In this document: positions 53,054 to 62,645 of the stretch, in pieces
How the letters are laid out: the number at the start of each line of letters is the position of its first letter
Position numbering within the stretch: the first letter of the stretch is position 1
Assembly (NCBI RefSeq): GCF_000315445.1
Contig: NZ_JH992960.1
Coordinates: forward strand, 1 to 64,000
Source of the DNA: Alloiococcus otitis ATCC 51267
GTDB lineage: Bacteria; Bacillota; Bacilli; Lactobacillales; Carnobacteriaceae_A
Reading direction: 5' to 3'
Length of the DNA stretch: 64,000 nt
Made by a program: the position numbers and the translations under genes
Notes under the pieces: generated by a model
What the model was told of the DNA's origin: nothing
Seen by the model: the letters and a program-made list of their open reading frames with translations, nothing else
Databases searched by the model: none

Positions 53054-54045
53054 AATTTTCCTTTGATAATCCCTTAGTGATGAAGATTTTATCCGTTATT
53101 GTTGCCATTGGAATGTTCCTCTTTGTATCGAGTGAAAACAACCAAATGGACCCCGATGCTCCTGCGTCTACCCATTCCGTAACGGAGGTCCTCACTAATA
53201 TGACGGTGACCACGGATGTCGATAATGAAGAATACTATGTTTCCGGGGTGCCAGAGTCAGTTTCTATTCGCTTAGACGGCCCTCAACCAATTATCGCCCA
53301 AACTGTTATTACCCAAAATTTTACCATTAAAACCCCTAACTTAAACCGGCTAGGACCCGGGGAACACTTGGTTGAGTTAGAAGTAGAGGGTCTGTCTTCT
53401 GAAATTAATTATAATATCAGCCCTAGTGAAGCCAGAATCCAAATTCAAGAGCGAGAAACCAAAGATTTTGATGTATCTGTCGATTTTCAGGAAGAAGACT
53501 TTATAGCAGAAGGTTATGAAGTGACCAATATTGACCAATCACATGATTATGTCACCATTTCTGGTGCCAAAAATACGATTGACGAAATTGATGAAGTCAA
53601 GGCCTTGGTCCAACCAGAATCAGGCGATATTACCAGCGATGTGACCCTACCAGGTAATGTGGTTGTTTTAAATAAGGCTGGCGAACCCCTCAATGTCAGT
53701 ATTGAACCGTCTCAAATCGAAGTTTCGATCCAGGTAGACAGCCAGGAGGTTGAACTGCCGATTGAATTAGTGGAGACCGGTCAAATGTCCAGTGACTATG
53801 AATATGAGCTGGAACTTGCTGAGGACCAGGCTGATACCATAACCGTTAAAGGTGATTATGATAAGGTCAGTGAACTTGATGAATTCCAAGTACCCGTTGA
53901 CCTATCTGGTGTAACCAAGTCAACCAACAGACAAGTGCCAATTATTTTACCCGACGGCATCTATGAAGCTGACTTGGACCAGGTTACTGTCCAGGTGACC
54001 GTAACGGACCTGAATGAAGAAGAAAATGGAGGAGATGAAGGATAA
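53050..54045 (+). CDS. cdaR: CdaR, YbbR-domain regulator of CdaA
   Basis: This 331-residue protein has one N-terminal helix (residues about 9-26) and an external region made of repeated YbbR domains, about 75-85 residues each. Recurring pieces are [25 protein letters not shown] and [14 protein letters not shown]. It binds CdaA and tunes c-di-AMP synthesis. Start ATG overlaps cdaA (ATGA) and its stop overlaps the glmM ATG by one base. Confidence 0.94.
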   Translation: MKFSFDNPLVMKILSVIVAIGMFLFVSSENNQMDPDAPASTHSVTEVLTNMTVTTDVDNEEYYVSGVPESVSIRLDGPQPIIAQTVITQNFTIKTPNLNRLGPGEHLVELEVEGLSSEINYNISPSEARIQIQERETKDFDVSVDFQEEDFIAEGYEVTNIDQSHDYVTISGAKNTIDEIDEVKALVQPESGDITSDVTLPGNVVVLNKAGEPLNVSIEPSQIEVSIQVDSQEVELPIELVETGQMSSDYEYELELAEDQADTITVKGDYDKVSELDEFQVPVDLSGVTKSTNRQVPIILPDGIYEADLDQVTVQVTVTDLNEEENGGDEG

Positions 54046-55397
54046 TGGGGAAATATTTTGGAACAGATGGTGTAAGAGGCATAGCCAACCAGGAATTGAC
54101 GCCAGAGTTAGCTTTTAAGTTAGGACGGTTCGGAGCTATTGTCTTGTCCCGCCATGTTGAAGAAGGCCAGCCACAAGTTTTAGTCGGAAGGGATACCAGA
54201 ATCAGTTGCCGTATGCTAGAATATGCTCTCGTTTCTGGCCTTTTGTCAGCTGGAGCAGAAGTTTTGCGACTAGGAGTGATCACTACGCCTGGTGTGTCAT
54301 TTTTGACCCGGTCCCAGAATGCTGCAGCTGGTATTATGATCTCGGCTTCCCACAACCCAGTCGAAGACAATGGGATCAAGTTTTTTGGTCCGGACGGCTT
54401 TAAATTATCCGACCAACAAGAAGCGGAAATCGAAAGCTTGTTGGATAGCGGAGAAGACGACTTTCCTCGGCCTGCTGCCCAAGGTTTAGGGACTTCTGAA
54501 GAGTTTAATGAAGGCAGTCTAAAATATACCCAATTCCTATCCCAAACCATTTCCGGCGACTTGTCTGGCTTAAAAATTGTCTTGGATGGGGCCAATGGGG
54601 CTGCTAGTCCCTTGATTAACCGACTCTTTGCTGATTTAGACACGGAATTTGACGTCATTGGGGCTTCACCCGACGGCTTGAATATTAACGATGGCTATGG
54701 CTCTACCCACCCAGAAAACCTGGCCCAAGAGGTTGTTGAAAAGGAAGCCCAAGTAGGATTAGCCTTTGATGGCGATGGCGACCGGCTCATTGCGGTGGAT
54801 GAAAAAGGGAATATTGTCGACGGCGATAAAATTCTCTTTATCTGTGGTCGTTACCTAGCTGACCAAGGCCGGCTGAAGCAAAATACTATTGTGACCACTG
54901 TTATGAGTAACCTGGGCTTTTACAAGGCTGCAGAGAAATATGATATCGATTCAGTCCAAACTAAGGTAGGGGACCGCTTTGTAGTTGAAGAAATGAGAGA
55001 CAAGGGCTACAACCTTGGAGGTGAACAGTCCGGCCATATTATCTTCTTAGACCACCATACAACTGGAGATGGTCTCTTGACGGCTATCCAGCTTCTTGAT
55101 GTGATGAAACAAACTGGCAAAAAATTATCAGATTTGGCTAGTGATGTGGAAAATTACCCCCAAAAATTAGTCAATGTTTCAGTGACCAACAAGGAAGAAG
55201 CCCTAAACAACCAGAAAATTCAAGATGTGATTGCTGAAGTTGAAGCAGAATTAGCCAGTGAAGGCCGAGTTTTAGTCCGACCAAGTGGGACTGAACCCTT
55301 GATCCGGGTTATGGTAGAAGGCCCGAGTGATGAAGCGGTGGACCACTATTGCCAGAAAATCGTGGCTGTCGTGAAAGAAGAAGTCGGCTTAGCCTAA
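54045..55397 (+). CDS. glmM: Phosphoglucosamine mutase
   Basis: This 450-residue enzyme turns glucosamine-6-phosphate into glucosamine-1-phosphate for peptidoglycan. It starts [15 protein letters not shown], has the phosphoserine loop [16 protein letters not shown] near residue 101, the metal loop [12 protein letters not shown] near 240, GGEQSGHII near 325 and the phosphate-binding [14 protein letters not shown] near 410. Length and position after cdaR are standard; GlmM also inhibits CdaA in relatives. Confidence 0.98.
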   Translation: MGKYFGTDGVRGIANQELTPELAFKLGRFGAIVLSRHVEEGQPQVLVGRDTRISCRMLEYALVSGLLSAGAEVLRLGVITTPGVSFLTRSQNAAAGIMISASHNPVEDNGIKFFGPDGFKLSDQQEAEIESLLDSGEDDFPRPAAQGLGTSEEFNEGSLKYTQFLSQTISGDLSGLKIVLDGANGAASPLINRLFADLDTEFDVIGASPDGLNINDGYGSTHPENLAQEVVEKEAQVGLAFDGDGDRLIAVDEKGNIVDGDKILFICGRYLADQGRLKQNTIVTTVMSNLGFYKAAEKYDIDSVQTKVGDRFVVEEMRDKGYNLGGEQSGHIIFLDHHTTGDGLLTAIQLLDVMKQTGKKLSDLASDVENYPQKLVNVSVTNKEEALNNQKIQDVIAEVEAELASEGRVLVRPSGTEPLIRVMVEGPSDEAVDHYCQKIVAVVKEEVGLA

Positions 55398-55490
55398 TAG
55401 TGCTAGCTTTTAAGGTCCTAGCTAGAAGAGAGAGTGACCTACCTAGGTTAATTCCCCATCAAGGCCGGCTGGGTTTAGGAGGAAAGACTC

Positions 55491-56225
55491 ATGTTTAAGA
55501 CGAAAGATTTGCTGTTCACGAGCTCTGACATCAAAAGGGAGGCCAAGGCCCAGTTGAGTGGACGCTGGCCTTCAGTTATAATTATGTTTTTTCTTCCTAT
55601 GTTTGTCATGCCAGTCCTAACCCTTTGGCTACGGATCTTACTTGAAGAGCCTTTTGCCTACCCCATTTGGGGGACTTACTGGACCTGGTTGCTTGACTTG
55701 GTCTTTATCTTCTTAAACCTGTTAAATTACCACCTCCAATACGGACCAGCTCTTAGCTTGGTTCGGGTGATTCGCCGGCCACAAGATAGGATTGAACCTT
55801 TGTCTGACTTATTCTATTTATTCCGGGAGGGCAGGTTTGGCCCCTACCTTATTCTGGGAATAGTAAAGAGTATCTTTATCTTCTTGTGGTCCCTCTTGTT
55901 TATTATCCCGGGTATCATTAAACAACTGGCCTATTCCCAAGCTGAATATATCAAAAATGACTACCGGGCTCGAGGCTGGCACCTGACCACGACCGAAACT
56001 ATTACCCTTAGCCGGCAGATGATGGATGGCCACAAGATGGATTTGTTTGTCCTTTATCTTAGTTTTATCGGTTGGTTTATTTTGGTCGTCTTAACCTTTG
56101 GACTTCTGTCATTTTATGTCATTCCCTACCTGCAAATGTCATTAGCAGTTTTTTACCAAAATATATCTAAAGATTTTTTTGCTGAAGTAGACGAAAAAAT
56201 AAAGCAAGAAGAATTAGACTTTTAA
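55491..56225 (+). CDS. DUF975 family membrane protein
   Basis: This 244-residue protein begins with the family pattern SSDIKREAKAQLSGRWPSVI and has about five helices (residues about 24-45, 62-85, 125-150, 185-208). The mid-section IIPGIIKQLAYSQAEYIKND is characteristic. The function is unknown. GGAGGAAAG precedes ATG. Single gene ending in a terminator. Confidence 0.85.
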   Translation: MFKTKDLLFTSSDIKREAKAQLSGRWPSVIIMFFLPMFVMPVLTLWLRILLEEPFAYPIWGTYWTWLLDLVFIFLNLLNYHLQYGPALSLVRVIRRPQDRIEPLSDLFYLFREGRFGPYLILGIVKSIFIFLWSLLFIIPGIIKQLAYSQAEYIKNDYRARGWHLTTTETITLSRQMMDGHKMDLFVLYLSFIGWFILVVLTFGLLSFYVIPYLQMSLAVFYQNISKDFFAEVDEKIKQEELDF

Positions 56226-56239
56226 ACTTAGATGAAGCC

Positions 56240-56290
56240 ATGAAAAAGGTCACTAAAGACTCGGAAGGAATCTTTAGTGACCTTTTTCAT
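56240..56290. terminator. Bidirectional terminator between the DUF975 gene and the YugP-like gene
   Basis: ATGAAAAAGGTCACTAAAGA and TCTTTAGTGACCTTTTTCAT are perfect complements around an 11-base loop. Confidence 0.93.
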
Positions 56291-56306
56291 GTTAAGCGAA
56301 AGGGTA

Positions 56307-57002
56307 CTAGCGACGACGGTTTTGGGTGAGTAAGAAGACCCGGAGTATATTTAAGAAGGTGGTAATGGTTGCAGCAACATAGGTCAAAGCTGCTGCCCGG
56401 AGAACTTTTCGAGCTTGGCTGAGTTCTTCTTCATTGAGAAGAGCGGACCCTTCTAGCACCTTCATAGCCCGTCTAGAAGCATTAAATTCAACGGGTAGGG
56501 TGACCAATTGGAAGAAGAGAGCCAGGGAGAAGAGCATAATGCCTAGCATGATTAAGAAATTCCCACTTTCTTGGCCGATCAAGAGACCAAAAAGGATAAC
56601 CGGCCAAGCCAAGGTCGACCCAAAGTTGGTTACAGGCACGAGGAGGTGGCGTAAGCGAAGGGGGAAGTAGCCTTCCTTGTCTTGGATGGCGTGGCCTGTT
56701 TCATGGGCTGCGACCCCAATTGCTGCAACCGAGTCTGAATTTTTGGTTGCTTCAGACAAACGGAGGGTTTTCTCATTAGCACTGTAGTGGTCGGTTAATT
56801 CCCCCCGGATGCCTTCTAAGCGAATATTGGATAGGCCCTTGGAATCTAGAATTTGCCGGCAGACTTCGGCAGCGGTTTGGCCATTGCTAGCCTTGACATC
56901 ACTAAATTTGGAATAGGTCGACTGCATGTAAACGGAGGCAGCCCCAGAGATAGCGATCCCAATGATAACTAAATAAAAATAAGGGTCAAAAAATATTGGC
57001 AA
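56307..57002 (-). CDS. YugP-like zinc-dependent membrane metallopeptidase
   Basis: This 231-residue protein has an N-terminal helix (residues 7-25), the zinc motif AAHETGHAIQD near residue 98, two helices (about 122-142, 147-168) and the third ligand region PVEFNASRRAMKVLE near 177. This is the neutral zinc metallopeptidase family (YugP). The start codon is TTG (57002) after AAAGGAACG. Typical role: membrane protein quality control, poorly defined. Confidence 0.9.
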   Translation of the reverse strand: MPIFFDPYFYLVIIGIAISGAASVYMQSTYSKFSDVKASNGQTAAEVCRQILDSKGLSNIRLEGIRGELTDHYSANEKTLRLSEATKNSDSVAAIGVAAHETGHAIQDKEGYFPLRLRHLLVPVTNFGSTLAWPVILFGLLIGQESGNFLIMLGIMLFSLALFFQLVTLPVEFNASRRAMKVLEGSALLNEEELSQARKVLRAAALTYVAATITTFLNILRVFLLTQNRRR

Positions 57003-57190
57003 TCCTATCAGCGTTCCTTTCTATGGTCGTCTCTTATAATGAATTCATTATATCAAAGACTGATCAAATAAAAAGGGAGAAAGGGCTAATAAGTTTTGAC
57101 GATATTATGAATTTTATGCCTGGCTGAATTATGTTAGTATAGGGGTAGTTTGATTTCGGCGAAAATTTGACAAGTTAAGGAGATAGTTTG

Positions 57191-58681
57191 ATGACCATTT
57201 CGCAAACCATTATTGATTTTACCCACAAGTGCCTGCAGCAGGGGGACCTTTTAGAACTTGACCTGACCTATGTCCAAAACCAATTGCTGAGAATCTTTCA
57301 TTTGAAAGAATTGGACCAAGTCGATCCCAGTGCCAACTTGGCCCAGCTAGACCACCTAGACCTCTTGGACCAACTCCTAGACCATGCAGTGGACTTAGAC
57401 TTGATTGAAGACAATAGTTCAAACAGGGATGTCCTGGGAGCTGAGATTATGGACTTAGTGACCCCCTTGCCTTCTCAAGTCAATGCCAAGTTTTGGGACT
57501 TACACCGGCTAAGCCCCAAGCTCGCTACCGATTATTTTTACCAAACAAGCTTGCAAAACAACTACATTAAAAGCCGGGAGATCGCCCAAAATATCTACTT
57601 TAGCCACCAGACTGACTTTGGGGATTTGGAGTTGACCATTAATCTGTCCAAGCCAGAAAAGACCAGCAAGGAGATTGAAGAGGCTAAAAACAATCCCAGT
57701 GACTACCCGGTCAACCTCTTAAGTTACCAAAATGAAGGCTACCGGGGTCATGTGGGCCACCCGGGCCGGTCTAACCATCGTTTGATCCGGTTAACTTTAG
57801 ATAATGGTGAGCAATGGGGCTTCCAGTACTCGCCTTATGCTTACTACAATGAACATTCTATCTTCTTATCCATGGCCCACCGCCCTATGAAAGTGGGCAA
57901 GCAAACAGTGGTCAATTTACTCAATATCTTAGAAGAATTTCCCCACTATTTTGTGGGGTCTAATGCCGGCCTTCCCATTGTAGGCGGGTCTATCTTGGCC
58001 CATGACCACTACCAGGCTGGCCGCCACCAATTTGCCTTAGACACTGCCCCTTCTATCTACGACTTTACCCTTAAGGGGGTCCAGGCCAGTATTGTAAACT
58101 GGCCCATGTCTGTGATCCGCCTCAAAGACCCGGACCGAAACAAATTAACCCAGGCGGCCCAAGTCGTCTTTCAGGAGTGGGAGAGTTACAGCAACGAAGA
58201 CTTATCCATCCAAGCTTTTACAGGGGAGACCCCCCATAATGCTATTACCCCTTTGACGCGTAAAGATGGGACTGACTTTGTGGTTGACTTGGTCCTCCGC
58301 AACAACCGGACAGATAAGACTTACCCTGACGGTATTTTCCACCCCCACCCAGAGGTCCAGCATATCAAACAGGAAAACATCGGCTTAATTGAGGTCCTAG
58401 GTCTAGCCGTCCTCCCTCCACGTTTGAAAGGGGAGTTACAGGAAGTGCGGGACTACTTACTGGGTCAAACTGGTCAAGTAGCCACCATCCACCAGGCTTG
58501 GGCTGAGTCCCTAAAAGAAAAATACGGGATCCTCAGTCCAGAAGAGGTAGACGGGGTTGTACAGGCTGAAGTAGGGGAGAAATTCCTCCAAGTCTTAAAA
58601 GATGCTGGTGTCTTTAAGTTGGACCAGGCAGGACAGGCTGCCTTTAAGGCTTTCGCCGACGACCTGGCCCAGCATGAATGA
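57191..58681 (+). CDS. galT: UDP-glucose--hexose-1-phosphate uridylyltransferase, class II
   Basis: This 496-residue enzyme of the Leloir pathway swaps UMP between UDP-glucose and galactose-1-phosphate. The Gram-positive class II type is clear: NEGYRGHVGHPGRSNHRL near residue 186, SPYAYYNEHSIFLSMAHRPM near 218, GSNAGLPIVGGSILAHDHYQ near 260. AAGGAGAT at 57177-57184 fits ATG 57191 (a TTG lies one codon earlier). No galK or galE is adjacent, unlike the usual galKTE operon. The 3' end overlaps nothing; tsaB follows 38 bases downstream. Confidence 0.95.
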   Translation: MTISQTIIDFTHKCLQQGDLLELDLTYVQNQLLRIFHLKELDQVDPSANLAQLDHLDLLDQLLDHAVDLDLIEDNSSNRDVLGAEIMDLVTPLPSQVNAKFWDLHRLSPKLATDYFYQTSLQNNYIKSREIAQNIYFSHQTDFGDLELTINLSKPEKTSKEIEEAKNNPSDYPVNLLSYQNEGYRGHVGHPGRSNHRLIRLTLDNGEQWGFQYSPYAYYNEHSIFLSMAHRPMKVGKQTVVNLLNILEEFPHYFVGSNAGLPIVGGSILAHDHYQAGRHQFALDTAPSIYDFTLKGVQASIVNWPMSVIRLKDPDRNKLTQAAQVVFQEWESYSNEDLSIQAFTGETPHNAITPLTRKDGTDFVVDLVLRNNRTDKTYPDGIFHPHPEVQHIKQENIGLIEVLGLAVLPPRLKGELQEVRDYLLGQTGQVATIHQAWAESLKEKYGILSPEEVDGVVQAEVGEKFLQVLKDAGVFKLDQAGQAAFKAFADDLAQHE

Positions 58682-58719
58682 AGAAGTCAAGCCAAAATAA
58701 AAAGGATGAAGGTGTCATT

Positions 58720-59451
58720 ATGAAAGTTATGGCCGTTGATACATCAAACAAGGCCATGGCCATGGCCCTAGCTGAAGACGACAAGCTTTTGGCAGTCAAA
58801 AAAATCAATATTAAACGCAACCACAGCATCCAAGTTATGCCAAGTATCGCTAACTTGCTAGAAGAGACCGGCTGGCAGGCTAAAGACCTCGACCGGATTG
58901 CTGTAGCCAAGGGGCCAGGCTCTTATACCGGCCTCCGGATTGCTGGGACCCTAGCCAAGACCTTGGCTTGGGCCCTGGGAATTGATTTGGTGGCTTACTC
59001 AAGCTTAGAGGTTTTGGCCTTGAACTTGGCTCCGATTCGGCAGGTTTATATCTGCCCCCTCTTCGATGCTAGACGGGAAAATATCTATACTGGCCTTTAC
59101 CGGTTTGACTCGGCAGGCCAGCTGGAAAATGTCATCAAAGACCAGCACCTAGCTAGTCAGGACTGGGCGGAGAGGCTTTCGGACTTGGATGAGTCAGTTT
59201 ACTTTGTTGGAGAAGATGTGTTGACTTTTGCTCCCTTGTTTAAAGAAAAATTAGGGACTCATTTTATCTACCAAAGAGAAGTCAGTCAGCTCCCAAATGT
59301 TGAAGCCATGGCCTTACAGGCTCATTGCCAGCCTCTTCAAGATGTCCACCACTTTATACCGGAATACTTAAAATTGGCTGAAGCAGAAGAAAACTGGCTG
59401 AAAGATAATCCTGATGCAGACGGGAGTACTTACGTTGAAAAATTGGATTGA
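58720..59451 (+). CDS. tsaB: tRNA threonylcarbamoyladenosine biosynthesis protein TsaB
   Basis: This 243-residue ASKHA-fold protein partners TsaD and TsaE in making t6A37 of tRNA. It starts MKVMAVDTSNKAMAMALAED and has AVAKGPGSYTGLRIAGTLAKT near residue 66 and the later FDARRENIYTGLY near 113. ATG 58720 is preferred over 58678, which would overlap galT. First gene of tsaB-rimI-rimI2-tsaD. Confidence 0.94.
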   Translation: MKVMAVDTSNKAMAMALAEDDKLLAVKKINIKRNHSIQVMPSIANLLEETGWQAKDLDRIAVAKGPGSYTGLRIAGTLAKTLAWALGIDLVAYSSLEVLALNLAPIRQVYICPLFDARRENIYTGLYRFDSAGQLENVIKDQHLASQDWAERLSDLDESVYFVGEDVLTFAPLFKEKLGTHFIYQREVSQLPNVEAMALQAHCQPLQDVHHFIPEYLKLAEAEENWLKDNPDADGSTYVEKLD

Positions 59452-60007
59452 CCAGCTCCAGTCTTGGTGGACCAATATAGTGGGTCAGGTGTCTCTAAGA
59501 GATTCAAGTCTACCCCTCATACAGGAAAGTTACACCAGCCAGGAGAGGGTCTATCAGCTAAAAGTAGGCCAAAAAGCTGACGCCAAATCCCTGGTTAACT
59601 TGCAAGAAACTGCTTATAGCCCAAGTGAGATCTGGCCTGAGTCCCTCCTGGAAAGGGAAATGTCCACCAAGTCCAACTCCCTTTACTTACTCTTACTCTA
59701 CCAAGACTACCCGGTTGCCTTTATCGGGGCCTGGATTAAGGGAGACAATTGTCATGTTTCCAACTTGGTCGTTAGACCCGGCTACCAACGACAAGGCCTA
59801 GGCCAGTTTTTACTCAACCAGGTGGAGCAAGTTGCCTTAAACCAAAATTGTCACTACTACAGTTTAGAAGTTAGAGAGTCCAACCATAAAGCTCAAAAAC
59901 TCTACCATAAACAGGGCTTTGAAACTGTCGGCGTCAAAAAAGAATACTACTCCAATAACCGAGAAGATGGATTGGCCATGGTCAAGCAATTAATATTAAA
60001 AGACTAG
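59435..60007 (+). CDS. rimI: Ribosomal-protein-alanine N-acetyltransferase RimI-like
   Basis: This 190-residue GNAT enzyme has the acetyl-CoA loop RPGYQRQGLGQFLLNQVEQ near residue 118 and the C-terminal LEVRESNHKAQKLYHKQGFE, typical of RimI. TTG 59435 has GGGAG 8 bases upstream and overlaps tsaB by 17 bases. The first 45 residues are extra compared with usual RimI (about 150). It normally acetylates ribosomal protein S18 or related N-termini. Confidence 0.88.
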   Translation: MKNWIDQLQSWWTNIVGQVSLRDSSLPLIQESYTSQERVYQLKVGQKADAKSLVNLQETAYSPSEIWPESLLEREMSTKSNSLYLLLLYQDYPVAFIGAWIKGDNCHVSNLVVRPGYQRQGLGQFLLNQVEQVALNQNCHYYSLEVRESNHKAQKLYHKQGFETVGVKKEYYSNNREDGLAMVKQLILKD

Positions 60008-60021
60008 GAAGGAAGAAGACA

Positions 60022-60567
60022 GTGGCCGACCTGACCGAAAAGAAAGAGACTCAGCTAGGCCCAGGCCTAGCATCCAAGACTACTCCTTTCATCCGCCTTT
60101 TAAAGGCTCAGGAAGACTTGTCCCAAGAACTCCACCAAATCAGCCTATCTGCCTTTGCCCAGCAACCACCTTGGCAGGAGGCCCAGCTTACTAGTATCCT
60201 CCAGTCAGACCACGTCCTTACCCTTCTGGTTGAAGAAAAGAAGGAGGTCTTAGCCTTTATGGTCCTTGGCTTGGCTGGAGACCAGGCTGAGGTCTATCAA
60301 ATAGCCGTGGCCAAGCCCCACCAGCGCCGGGGCCTGGCCAGCCTGCTTATGGAAGACTGCTTGCGTCATCTTTGGGCTAATGGGGTTTCAAAGCTTTTTT
60401 TAGAAGTCCGGGCTTCCAACCGACCAGCCCAGCTTTTCTATAAAAGACAGGGGTTTACCCTGCAAGGTTACCGTAAAAATTACTACCATAATCCTAAAGA
60501 AGATGCTTTGGTCTTAGCCTTAAACTTAAATGGAAAGAGAGATGGAAATGTTCATTCTTGCAATTGA
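60022..60567 (+). CDS. Second RimI-like GNAT acetyltransferase
   Basis: This 181-residue paralogue has [21 protein letters not shown] near residue 94 and [19 protein letters not shown] near 125, clearly related to the preceding gene. GTG 60022 follows GGAAGGAAGA. The C-terminal tail ([11 protein letters not shown]) overlaps tsaD. Two RimI-like genes side by side in this operon may act on different N-termini; which one is the true S18 enzyme is unclear. Confidence 0.88.
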   Translation: MADLTEKKETQLGPGLASKTTPFIRLLKAQEDLSQELHQISLSAFAQQPPWQEAQLTSILQSDHVLTLLVEEKKEVLAFMVLGLAGDQAEVYQIAVAKPHQRRGLASLLMEDCLRHLWANGVSKLFLEVRASNRPAQLFYKRQGFTLQGYRKNYYHNPKEDALVLALNLNGKRDGNVHSCN

Positions 60568-61549
60568 AAGCTCCTGCGATGAAACCAGTGCGGCTATCAT
60601 CCAAGATGGCCGGTCCCTGAAATCCAATATTGTGGCTTCTCAAATTAAAAGCCATGAGCGCTTTGGTGGAGTGGTACCGGAGATTGCTTCCCGCCACCAT
60701 GTGGAATTTATCACCCTGATTATTGAAGAAGCTATGAAGGAGGCAGGGGTTGACTTTAGCGACCTGTCAGCTGTAGCTGTCACCCAGGGACCGGGTTTGG
60801 TTGGCGCTCTTTTGATCGGCATTAGCGCTGCAAAAGCCATAGCCTTAGCCCATGACCTCCCTCTAATTCCTGTTAACCATCTAGCCGGCCATATTTATGC
60901 TAGTAACCTGGTTGAGTCCATGACCTTCCCCCTCCTCGCCCTAGTTGTTAGTGGGGGCCATACTGAGTTGGTTTATATGGCAGAAGATGGTCAATATGAG
61001 GTAGTCGGTGAAACACGGGATGATGCAGCAGGGGAGGCCTATGACAAGGTTGGCCGGGTCCTAGACTTGCCTTACCCGGCCGGCAAGGTCATTGACCAGA
61101 TGGCTGACCAAGGCCAAGACACCTTCCACTTCCCCCGGGCTATGCTCCAGGAAGATAATTATGACTTTAGTTTTTCTGGACTCAAATCGGCCTTTATCAA
61201 CACAGTCCACAATGCCAAGCAAAAGGGGCAATCCTTAGATGCCAATGACCTGGCAGCCAGTTTCCAGGCAGCGGTCGTAGAAACATTGGTAGAGAAAACT
61301 ATCCGGGCAGCTAAAGACTACCAAGTCAAGCAAGTGATTTTGGCAGGTGGTGTGGCAGCCAATAGTGGCCTTCGAACCCATTTAAAAAAACGACTAGAAG
61401 CTGAAATGCCGCAACTGGACCTCCTTATTCCCCCAATCTCCCTTTGCGGGGACAATGCAGCCATGATCGGAGCAGCTGGGACCATAGCTTACCGGAAAGG
61501 AGACTTTGGTCAGCTCGACCTCAATGCCAAGCCTGGCCTGATGCTGTAG
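60548..61549 (+). CDS. tsaD: tRNA N6-adenosine threonylcarbamoyltransferase
   Basis: This 333-residue enzyme transfers threonylcarbamoyl to A37 of ANN-decoding tRNAs. It starts [18 protein letters not shown], has the metal-binding SRHHVEFI near residue 45, [11 protein letters not shown] near 80, [11 protein letters not shown] near 132 and [14 protein letters not shown] near 265. ATG 60548 is used because GGAAAGAGAG lies just upstream; frames from 60530 and 60542 are less likely. Confidence 0.97.
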   Translation: MFILAIESSCDETSAAIIQDGRSLKSNIVASQIKSHERFGGVVPEIASRHHVEFITLIIEEAMKEAGVDFSDLSAVAVTQGPGLVGALLIGISAAKAIALAHDLPLIPVNHLAGHIYASNLVESMTFPLLALVVSGGHTELVYMAEDGQYEVVGETRDDAAGEAYDKVGRVLDLPYPAGKVIDQMADQGQDTFHFPRAMLQEDNYDFSFSGLKSAFINTVHNAKQKGQSLDANDLAASFQAAVVETLVEKTIRAAKDYQVKQVILAGGVAANSGLRTHLKKRLEAEMPQLDLLIPPISLCGDNAAMIGAAGTIAYRKGDFGQLDLNAKPGLML

Positions 61550-61556
61550 ATAAAAA

Positions 61557-61606
61557 CCCCTAGTAAATTGGTTTGTTAGGAAACAAGCCAACTACTAGGG
61601 GTCTTG
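61557..61606 (+). terminator. Terminator after tsaD
   Basis: CCCCTAGTA (61557-61565) pairs with TACTAGGGG (61593-61601), with an inner GGTTTGTT/AACAAGCC stem, then TCTTG. Confidence 0.8.
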
Positions 61607-61696
61607 TGGTTAGAGTGAACCATTATCCGTTAGTGGACCATTTTAAAACATAGATTATTATTCAAAACTGGCTGCAGTTGACGAATCTTAGCGAAA

Positions 61697-61847
61697 TTCT
61701 CAAACAAGGACTGTTATTTGAGAATTCTTTGGAGGTTTTCTCAAACAACTACCGTTATTCGAGAATGCTAATGGATTATTCTCAAATAATATATATTATT
61801 TGAGAATCCCGGCACTTTTTTCTCAAACAACAATTGTTATATGAGAA
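61697..61847. repeat. Palindrome array B, 41-bp period (four units)
   Basis: Units start at 61697, 61738, 61779 and 61820, exactly 41 bases apart. Each is a 28-base inverted repeat beginning TTCTCAAA and ending GAGAA; unit 3 is a perfect 28-base palindrome. Spacers of 13 bases differ in sequence. Arm mismatches (C/A on the plus strand) become U-G pairs in minus-strand RNA in units 1 and 2. It lies in the gap between convergent tsaD and xpt. Confidence 0.95.
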
Positions 61848-61922
61848 TTTTAAAAGCTCGCTTGTTTAGGCTAGGTCTAAAAACTAGCAAGGTTGGATTC
61901 ATTAAATACTTATCATAGCAGT

Positions 61923-61952
61923 AAAAAGGACCAGGTTAGACTGGTCCTTTTT
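61923..61952. terminator. Terminator of xpt (bidirectional)
   Basis: AAAAAGGACCAG pairs with CTGGTCCTTTTT around GTTAGA. Confidence 0.92.
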
Positions 61953-61959
61953 ATGAAAC

Positions 61960-62541
61960 TTAATGGCCTGGGGCGAAGTGGACTTGGTTGTCTTTTAAGG
62001 AGTTAATCCGGCAGATGGAGTAGACATCAATACCTTCAGACTCAAGGTTTTGCCGGCCATCTTGGAAGGACTTTTCGACACAGATCCCAACTCCAGCTAC
62101 ACTAGCTCCAGCTTGCCGAACCAAGTCAACCAGCCCTAAGGAGGCTTGTCCCCGGGCTAGGAAATCGTCGATGATTAAAACCTTGTCCTCAGCTTGCAAG
62201 TATTCCTTAGATACAATGACTCGGCTGGTTTTGTCCTTGGTAAAACTGTGGACCTGTGTTTCGTAATGGGCTTGGTTTTTTAAGGTTGACGGTTCGGTTT
62301 TTTTGGCAAAGAGCATGGGGACGTCAAATTCAATGGCTGTCATAATAGCGGGAGCAATCCCGGATGCTTCTATGGTAAAAACCTTGGTGACCCCTTCATT
62401 CTTAAAGTGGTCGTAAAATTCTCTGACAATTTCTTTCATGACTTTGGGGTCAATTTGGTGGTTTAAAAAGGAATCGATCTTTAATACAGTTTCATCTAAG
62501 ACAATCCCTTCTTGGATAATCCGGTCTTTTAACAAGCCCAT
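61960..62541 (-). CDS. xpt: Xanthine phosphoribosyltransferase
   Basis: This 193-residue purine-salvage enzyme makes XMP from xanthine and PRPP. Visible: MGLLKDRIIQEGIVL, IEASGIAPAIM near residue 58, and the PRPP loop VLIIDDFLARGQAS near 125. AGAGGAG precedes ATG. In many Firmicutes xpt follows a guanine riboswitch; here the promoter is 28 bases before the start and there is no room for one. Confidence 0.96.
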   Translation of the reverse strand: MGLLKDRIIQEGIVLDETVLKIDSFLNHQIDPKVMKEIVREFYDHFKNEGVTKVFTIEASGIAPAIMTAIEFDVPMLFAKKTEPSTLKNQAHYETQVHSFTKDKTSRVIVSKEYLQAEDKVLIIDDFLARGQASLGLVDLVRQAGASVAGVGICVEKSFQDGRQNLESEGIDVYSICRINSLKDNQVHFAPGH

Positions 62542-62568
62542 CCCATCACTCCTCTAGTTTTTAAGACC

Positions 62569-62597
62569 ATTATACGAATAAAAGAAGGAGAATTCAA
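62569..62597 (-). promoter_or_regulatory. Promoter of xpt
   Basis: On the minus strand TTGAAT (62597-62592), 17 bases, TATAAT (62574-62569). Confidence 0.75.
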
Positions 62598-62645
62598 TAC
62601 AATGTTCGGCTAAAGACCAATCTTTATTCAGCCTTTCACGATTTT

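Noticed and set aside
62542-62645. Purine riboswitch before xpt
   Set aside because: The promoter is too close to the start codon to leave room for an aptamer, and no purine-riboswitch core is visible.
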